A DNA stretch of 64,000 nucleotides from UBA1723 sp045629285 (GTDB lineage: Bacteria > Bacteroidota > Bacteroidia > Bacteroidales > Paludibacteraceae), in NCBI GenBank assembly GCA_045629285.1, contig JAZQQY010000041.1, forward strand, positions 62,001 through 126,000. The letters are read 5' to 3'. Position 1 is the stretch's first letter. Every line of letters begins with the position of its first letter. The notes beneath the pieces are model-generated. The model saw only the letters and a program-made list of their open reading frames with translations. It searched no databases and was not told the DNA's origin. This document shows positions 59,529 through 64,000 of this stretch, piece by piece. The position numbers were made by a program, and so were the translations under genes.

Positions 59529-61079
59529 ATGGCATATTCAACAAAAAAACATATTCAGCAACTGATATTTCTGCTTAAGGCTCATTCTTTCTCAGACGTG
59601 GTGGTTTGCCCGGGAAGCAGAAACATGCCCATTGTGGAATCGATGTGTTGCGACGACTTCACGGTGCATAGAGCACTTGACGAACGTAGTGCAGGATTCA
59701 TGGCTTTCGGTTTGGCTCAGATCGGCAAAAAAGTAGCTGTCTGCGTTACAAGCGGAAGTGCAGTTGCCAATCTTCTCCCTGCGTTGGTGGAGGCTCAATA
59801 CCAAGGCGTTGGTATTGCCGTAATCACTGCCGACCGTCCGAAGGAGATGATAGGACAGATGATGGGACAGACGATGTATCAGGTGGATGCATTGGCTTCA
59901 GCTGTGAAGTATAGTGTTGAAGTGGCGGACGACGAAAGTGAAGACGGAATGTGGTTTGCCAACCGTGAAATCAACGCGGCATTGAACATCGCTTTTGTCG
60001 AGCAAAACGGTCCGATACAGATCAATATGCAGATCAAGGAACCGTTTTTCGACTGCACTGCCGACTCTCTCCCTGAATTCAGAAAAATCTCTTTGATTGG
60101 CGACGACTCTTTGTTCGGCGACACTTTACAGCAGCTATGGGATAAATCCAAGCGTCCGTTGGTGATGGTAGGTCAGTACGACAGAATCAATCCTGCCTAC
60201 TTGGATGCCTTCATCCGTTTGAATGTGCCGATCTACACAGAGGTGCTTACAAGCATGGAGCATTTCGCAACGACGGATTATAACCGTATATCAGACAATG
60301 AGATAGAGGCTTACAACCCCGACTTCGTAATCTACATCGGCGGTCATATCGTCAGCAAGTTTGCAAAGGGAGCCATCACTAAATGCAAACCCCAGACTGT
60401 CGTCCGTGTGTCAAAATCAATAGAGTTTGCCGACACCTTCAAATGCATGACTCATCTGTTTGTCGAGCCAAAGGTGGAAAAAATGTGCGGCTGGACAAAA
60501 AAAGACATCAACTTCAGACGAAGCAACCAAACTTTCGATGCCACAAAATACCCGTCGGCATACAGTGAATTCCTAAAGCATATTGCTCCGTCGACAGATA
60601 TCTTCCTTGCCAACTCCACAACAGTACGTGCCATCGATTATGCCTATTGGTGTATGCCGGACGCACAAGCCAAACGTCCACGCTTCTATTGCAACCGTGG
60701 AGTGAACGGAATCGAAGGAAGCATGTCGGCCGCCATCGGATATGCAAGCGGTGTAAACACTCCCGTCTACCTTGTAATCGGCGACTTGAGCTTCTTCTAC
60801 GACGTCAGCAGCCTATGGAGCGCAAGCAACACAAATCTACGCATCCTTCTTGTCAACGACGGTATCGGAAGCATCTTCACCAAACTTGCAATGAAGCAGA
60901 CAGAGACTATGAAAACCTACGTCGCAGAAAGCCACGACTTCACTGCATCCGGAATCTGTGAATCATATAAGATCGACTACAAAACAGCCGACGACGGCAA
61001 CATCCCATCTGATGTGTGGGATTGGTTTTTGGGGGAAACTCCAGGAGCAAGGGTGCTTGAGGTAAAATGTAAAAGGTAA
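59529..61079 (+). CDS. menD: SEPHCHC synthase MenD (menaquinone synthesis)
   Basis: MenD joins isochorismate and 2-oxoglutarate with thiamine diphosphate. The 516-residue protein has the typical start KKHIQQLIFLLKAHSFSDVVVCPGSRNMPIV with the catalytic ALDERSAGFMAFGLAQ segment, VTSGSAVANLLPALVEA, ITADRPKE, and the ThDP region NRGVNGIEGSMSAAIGYASG followed by GDLSFFYDVSSLW. It is slightly shorter than the E. coli enzyme but complete. The other men genes are outside the window. Its 3' end carries a purine-rich GTAAAA repeat. Confidence 0.93.
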   Translation: MAYSTKKHIQQLIFLLKAHSFSDVVVCPGSRNMPIVESMCCDDFTVHRALDERSAGFMAFGLAQIGKKVAVCVTSGSAVANLLPALVEAQYQGVGIAVITADRPKEMIGQMMGQTMYQVDALASAVKYSVEVADDESEDGMWFANREINAALNIAFVEQNGPIQINMQIKEPFFDCTADSLPEFRKISLIGDDSLFGDTLQQLWDKSKRPLVMVGQYDRINPAYLDAFIRLNVPIYTEVLTSMEHFATTDYNRISDNEIEAYNPDFVIYIGGHIVSKFAKGAITKCKPQTVVRVSKSIEFADTFKCMTHLFVEPKVEKMCGWTKKDINFRRSNQTFDATKYPSAYSEFLKHIAPSTDIFLANSTTVRAIDYAYWCMPDAQAKRPRFYCNRGVNGIEGSMSAAIGYASGVNTPVYLVIGDLSFFYDVSSLWSASNTNLRILLVNDGIGSIFTKLAMKQTETMKTYVAESHDFTASGICESYKIDYKTADDGNIPSDVWDWFLGETPGARVLEVKCKR

Positions 61080-61117
61080 AAAGTAACGAGGAAAAGGTAA
61101 GTGTGATTATATTTTCT

Positions 61118-61138
61118 TTTTGCAACCCAGTTGCAAAA
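61118..61138 (+). promoter_or_regulatory. Palindromic operator before the metal efflux operon
   Basis: TTTTGCAAC (61118-61126) and GTTGCAAAA (61130-61138) form a 9-bp perfect palindrome with a CCA centre, ending 9 bases before a -7 box. A metal-sensing repressor or activator is expected; which family is unknown. Confidence 0.7.
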
Positions 61139-61147
61139 CCTTTACCC

Positions 61148-61155
61148 TATTTTTG
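61148..61155 (+). promoter_or_regulatory. -7 box for the metal efflux operon
   Basis: TATTTTTG lies 64 bases before the ATG at 61220, directly downstream of the palindrome. Confidence 0.6.
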
Positions 61156-61219
61156 CAGTAATTTGAAATAGGCGTGGATTCCCGTCTTGATTATTGTAAA
61201 ATCCTAATTACTGTAACTT

Positions 61220-62533
61220 ATGCGTAAAATAGCATTTCTTGCACTATCTTTCTATATCTCGGCAGCGTTGACGGGATGCCATCACAATCATAATCACGGT
61301 GGTCACGAAGGCCACGAACACGGTCCACACGAAGAACATTTCAAACACGATCATGATGAGGATCATGATGAAGATGAGCACGACCACGAGGGTCATGACC
61401 ATGATGAGCATGACGGACATGATCACGACAGCGAAGAGTGCGGACGCAATATCGCAAATGGACATTCGCATAATGAGGACTTCCATACTAAGGATGAGGA
61501 AGGTCACAAGAAACATGAGGGTGAAGTTCACCTTTCCGACGCAGATATTCAAAGAATCTCAACTGAAACAGCCGCTTTTTCTGAGTTTTCTCAGGTGATC
61601 GTAGCGACGGGAGAAATCCTTCCGACGACTAAAGGCGAGGCTTCTGTGATTGCTCCGTTCTCGGGCATCGTGAACATCGCATCCGGTGTCTCAGTCGGCG
61701 GTCAGGTCGGTGCCGGTCAGGTGCTTTTCAATATCAGTACAAATGTGGGAGAGGCGAGCGACTTGGTGGAAAAGGCAACCATCGAATTGGAGGCCGCACG
61801 CAGAGAGTATGAGCGTGACTTGAAACTAAGCGAGGAGATGATCGTCTCAAAGAAAGAGCTTAACGAATGTAAGGAACGCTACGAACAAGCTAAGGTAAAG
61901 CATGCCAACCTTGCCTCAAAAATCTCTTATGGTAAAGCGACGTCGAAAAGCCAGATTGCTGGTTTCGTGAAGAGCATTAATGTCTCCGACGGTGCTTTCG
62001 TCAACGCTGGTGAGCAACTTGCTGTTGTGTCGCAGAACGATAAACTGATGCTTCAGGTAAAATTGCCACAGCGCTACCAGAAATCAGCGTCAAGCGTCAA
62101 GACAGTGAAGTTCCGTACAGCCTACGCTAATGAGGTCTATTCTCTCGACAAGATGGCAGGCAAACAGGTAAGCCAGGCCATCACTACTGCCGACGGAGGC
62201 TACTACATCCCACTACTGTTCGAGTTTAAGAATATCAGCAACGTGATGTCAGGAACAAGCGTTGAATGCTATGTGGTGACAAAGGAGAAAAAGAACGTCA
62301 TCACAGTGCCAAACTGTGCAATCACCGAAGACCAAGGTGTGGCGCAGGTGTTTGTGAAGAAACATGAGGATGCATTCAAAAAACAGTTTGTGACTCTAGG
62401 TGCAACAGACGGTGAACGTACAGAGATTATTGACGGTCTACACCCAGGCGACATCGTAGCCACATCTAATGTGAGCCGTCTGCATCTTGCAGCATCGTCA
62501 AACGCTATTCCAGCACACACACATAACCATTAA
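61220..62533 (+). CDS. RND efflux periplasmic adaptor (CusB/CzcB type) with a His-rich N-terminus
   Basis: The 437-residue protein has a lipoprotein-like signal ending ALTGC near residue 20. A stretch of about 80 residues follows, dominated by His, Asp and Glu (HHNHNHGGHEGHEHG), a metal-binding region. Then comes the adaptor fold: barrel-sandwich halves (EASVIAPFSGIVNIASGVSVG and AGFVKSINVSDGAFVNAGEQLAVV), a helical hairpin (about 165-225) and a beta-barrel/MP domain. The end, AHTHNH, is again His-rich. It works with the CzcA/CusA pump to export Zn, Co, Cd, Cu or Ag. Which metal is not evident. Confidence 0.92.
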   Translation: MRKIAFLALSFYISAALTGCHHNHNHGGHEGHEHGPHEEHFKHDHDEDHDEDEHDHEGHDHDEHDGHDHDSEECGRNIANGHSHNEDFHTKDEEGHKKHEGEVHLSDADIQRISTETAAFSEFSQVIVATGEILPTTKGEASVIAPFSGIVNIASGVSVGGQVGAGQVLFNISTNVGEASDLVEKATIELEAARREYERDLKLSEEMIVSKKELNECKERYEQAKVKHANLASKISYGKATSKSQIAGFVKSINVSDGAFVNAGEQLAVVSQNDKLMLQVKLPQRYQKSASSVKTVKFRTAYANEVYSLDKMAGKQVSQAITTADGGYYIPLLFEFKNISNVMSGTSVECYVVTKEKKNVITVPNCAITEDQGVAQVFVKKHEDAFKKQFVTLGATDGERTEIIDGLHPGDIVATSNVSRLHLAASSNAIPAHTHNH

Positions 62534-62556
62534 TCTGTCATCATAATACAACGGCT

Positions 62557-64000
62557 ATGTTAGGAAAAATCATACATACATCCCTGCTTCACAGAGTCTT
62601 CGTCATACTGTGTGCAGTAGCCCTTACAATCTACGGCCTTTACTCTGCAAAAGAGGCTGACATCGATATTTTCCCCGACTTGAACGCACCGACTGTCGTT
62701 GTGATGACAGAGTGTGGAGCAATGAACACTGAAGACGTTGAGGCTTTGGTGTCGTATCCTATCGAGTCGTCGCTATCGGGAGCAAGTGGAATCAGACGTA
62801 TCAGAAGCACCTCCACAGACGGTTTGTCTATCGTGTGGGCTGAATTCGACTGGGAGACAGATGTGCTTGTGGCTCGACAGACTATTTCTGAGAAGCTTCC
62901 TGAACTATCTTCTAATCTTCCAGCTGAGGCTGGTCAACCTGTGATGGCTCCACAGTCGTCGATCATGGGTGAGATCTTCATCGTCGGTCTGCAAGCCGAC
63001 TCTACGTCTCTGATGGATCTACGTACATCCGCTGATTTTGAATTACGTCCACGTCTGATGTCAATCTCAGGTGTGGCTGGAGTAACTGTGATCGGTGGAG
63101 ACGTGAAGGAGTATCAGATTGAGCTTGATGAACTTAAGATGCAGCATTTCGGCATCTCTATCACAGAGGTGACAGAAGCACTTGACGGTTTCAACCAAAA
63201 CGTGAACGGTGGATTCACCACTCACCACAGCACAGAATACTCCGTTCGATGCGTATGTGCATCACGTGATACTGCGGTGCTTGGTACAGCTTTCATTGCA
63301 AAACGTGGAAACTATTCTGTCACTCTTGCAGACATTGCAGACATACATATAGCGTCGCGCTTTCCACGCATAGGAAAAGCCTCTGTCAATGGTGGCGACG
63401 CCGTGCTTTTGACAGTCACTAAACAGCCGGGAGCCTCAACTCTCGACCTTACTGAAGAGATTGAGAAAACACTTGAAACATCAAAGGCATCGTTACCTGC
63501 AGACGTGAAGGTACAGACTAATATCTTCCGCAGCTCCGACTTCATCAACAGAGCCATCGACAATGTGAAGAGCTCACTTTACGAAGGAATCATATTCGTA
63601 GCAATCGTGTTGGCTCTCTTCCTTGCCAATATGCGCACTACCTTGATATCACTCATCACTTTGCCTATCTCTGTGTTGACTTCCATCTTGGTGTTGAGAC
63701 TCATGAATCTTGGCATCAACACCATGAGTTTGGGAGGTATTGCCATCGCCATCGGTTCACTTGTCGACGATGCCATTGTCGACGTGGAGAATGTGTGGCG
63801 AAGGATGAATTTGCCAGGTTCGGAGAAAAAAAGCATCATAGAGGTGATTGAAGAGGCATCAGCCGAAGTGCGTGTGCCGATTCTAAACTCCACACTGATC
63901 ATCATCGCAAGTTTCCTACCTCTCTTCTTCCTTTCAGGTATGGAGGGCAAGATGCTTATCCCGCTCGGCATCGCCTTCATCGTGGCACTTGCAAGTTCAA
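62557..64000 (+). CDS. Heavy-metal RND efflux pump CusA/CzcA family (cut by window end)
   Basis: The frame from ATG 62557 runs 481 codons to the window edge. It starts LGKIIHTSLLHRVFVILCAVALTIYGLY (first helix) with DIDIFPDLNAPTVVV and continues ALVSYPIESSLSGASGIRRIRSTS, the porter-domain pattern of heavy-metal RND pumps. Later helices appear (FVAIVLALFLANMRTTLISLITLPISVLTSI, NLGINTMSLGGIAIAIGSLVDDAIVDVENVWRR). The last is the helix-4 motif of the HME class with acidic residues in GSLVDDAIVDVEN. It follows the adaptor by 23 bases. An outer membrane partner (CusC-like) would be outside. Confidence 0.95.
   Translation, partial: MLGKIIHTSLLHRVFVILCAVALTIYGLYSAKEADIDIFPDLNAPTVVVMTECGAMNTEDVEALVSYPIESSLSGASGIRRIRSTSTDGLSIVWAEFDWETDVLVARQTISEKLPELSSNLPAEAGQPVMAPQSSIMGEIFIVGLQADSTSLMDLRTSADFELRPRLMSISGVAGVTVIGGDVKEYQIELDELKMQHFGISITEVTEALDGFNQNVNGGFTTHHSTEYSVRCVCASRDTAVLGTAFIAKRGNYSVTLADIADIHIASRFPRIGKASVNGGDAVLLTVTKQPGASTLDLTEEIEKTLETSKASLPADVKVQTNIFRSSDFINRAIDNVKSSLYEGIIFVAIVLALFLANMRTTLISLITLPISVLTSILVLRLMNLGINTMSLGGIAIAIGSLVDDAIVDVENVWRRMNLPGSEKKSIIEVIEEASAEVRVPILNSTLIIIASFLPLFFLSGMEGKMLIPLGIAFIVALASS

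Overview
The window reads as a chromosomal segment of a Bacteroidota bacterium, most likely order Bacteroidales. The evidence is the Bacteroidetes -7 promoter box (TAnnTTTG) in front of many genes, the lack of Shine-Dalgarno sequences, family markers (DUF6089, DUF4293, GldH, RicT, DUF3098) and two proteins with type IX secretion (T9SS) C-terminal signals. A rhamnogalacturonan lyase and the CotH proteins suggest a plant-polysaccharide-using gut or rumen organism. The genus cannot be fixed from the sequence alone.

Layout. 1-2.4 kb (minus): bamA (cut by the window edge), uppS and a DUF6089 protein. 2.6-7.7 kb (minus): cdaA, a LolD-type ATPase, comF and a primase gene fused to a 5-formyltetrahydrofolate cyclo-ligase domain. 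7.8-15.8 kb (plus): a barrel-like envelope protein, a PurF homologue without the usual N-terminal Cys, a DUF4293 protein, a T9SS cargo, tilS, recA and hflX. 15.8-18.6 kb: an XRE-antitoxin remnant, lipoproteins, a GtrA protein, an exported flavodoxin-like protein and a DUF481 barrel.

18.6-23.9 kb is an AT-rich accessory island. It holds two AAA ATPases, each preceded by its own pair of direct repeats exactly 33 bp apart abutting a -7 box. A third such promoter has only a 23-codon ORF behind it. Then come a strongly structured RNA with a terminator, an acyltransferase and a GNAT toxin-antitoxin pair.

23.9-33.6 kb (plus) is core: holB, ricT, gldH, trmB, a prenyl synthase, an unknown protein, an RlmL-type methyltransferase with a long Arg/Asp tail, a gamma-carbonic anhydrase, a methyltransferase and a Rieske-like lipoprotein. 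33.6-46.6 kb (minus): a patatin, gph, a divergent dprA, then the elongasome operon rodA-mrdA-mreD-mreC-mreB behind a purH reduced to its cyclohydrolase half, then queA, truB, uppP (with a Cys/His insertion), a DUF3098 protein and ftsX.

46.7-54.3 kb (plus): two CotH-family proteins carrying three CotH-like units, only one of which keeps the acidic active-site segment, and a PL11 rhamnogalacturonan lyase with a T9SS signal. 54.4-59.4 kb: a PepSY-like lipoprotein, a small helical protein, and a minus-strand trio (polytopic membrane protein, 690-residue coiled-coil protein, DUF4112 protein) of unknown function. 59.5-64 kb (plus): menD and a CusBA/CzcBA-type metal efflux operon behind a perfect palindromic operator, with the pump gene cut by the window end.

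Across the window the -7 box is usually followed by the start codon after about 20-27 nt. This helped choose starts, including non-ATG starts for the DUF481 protein and the RlmL-like methyltransferase.
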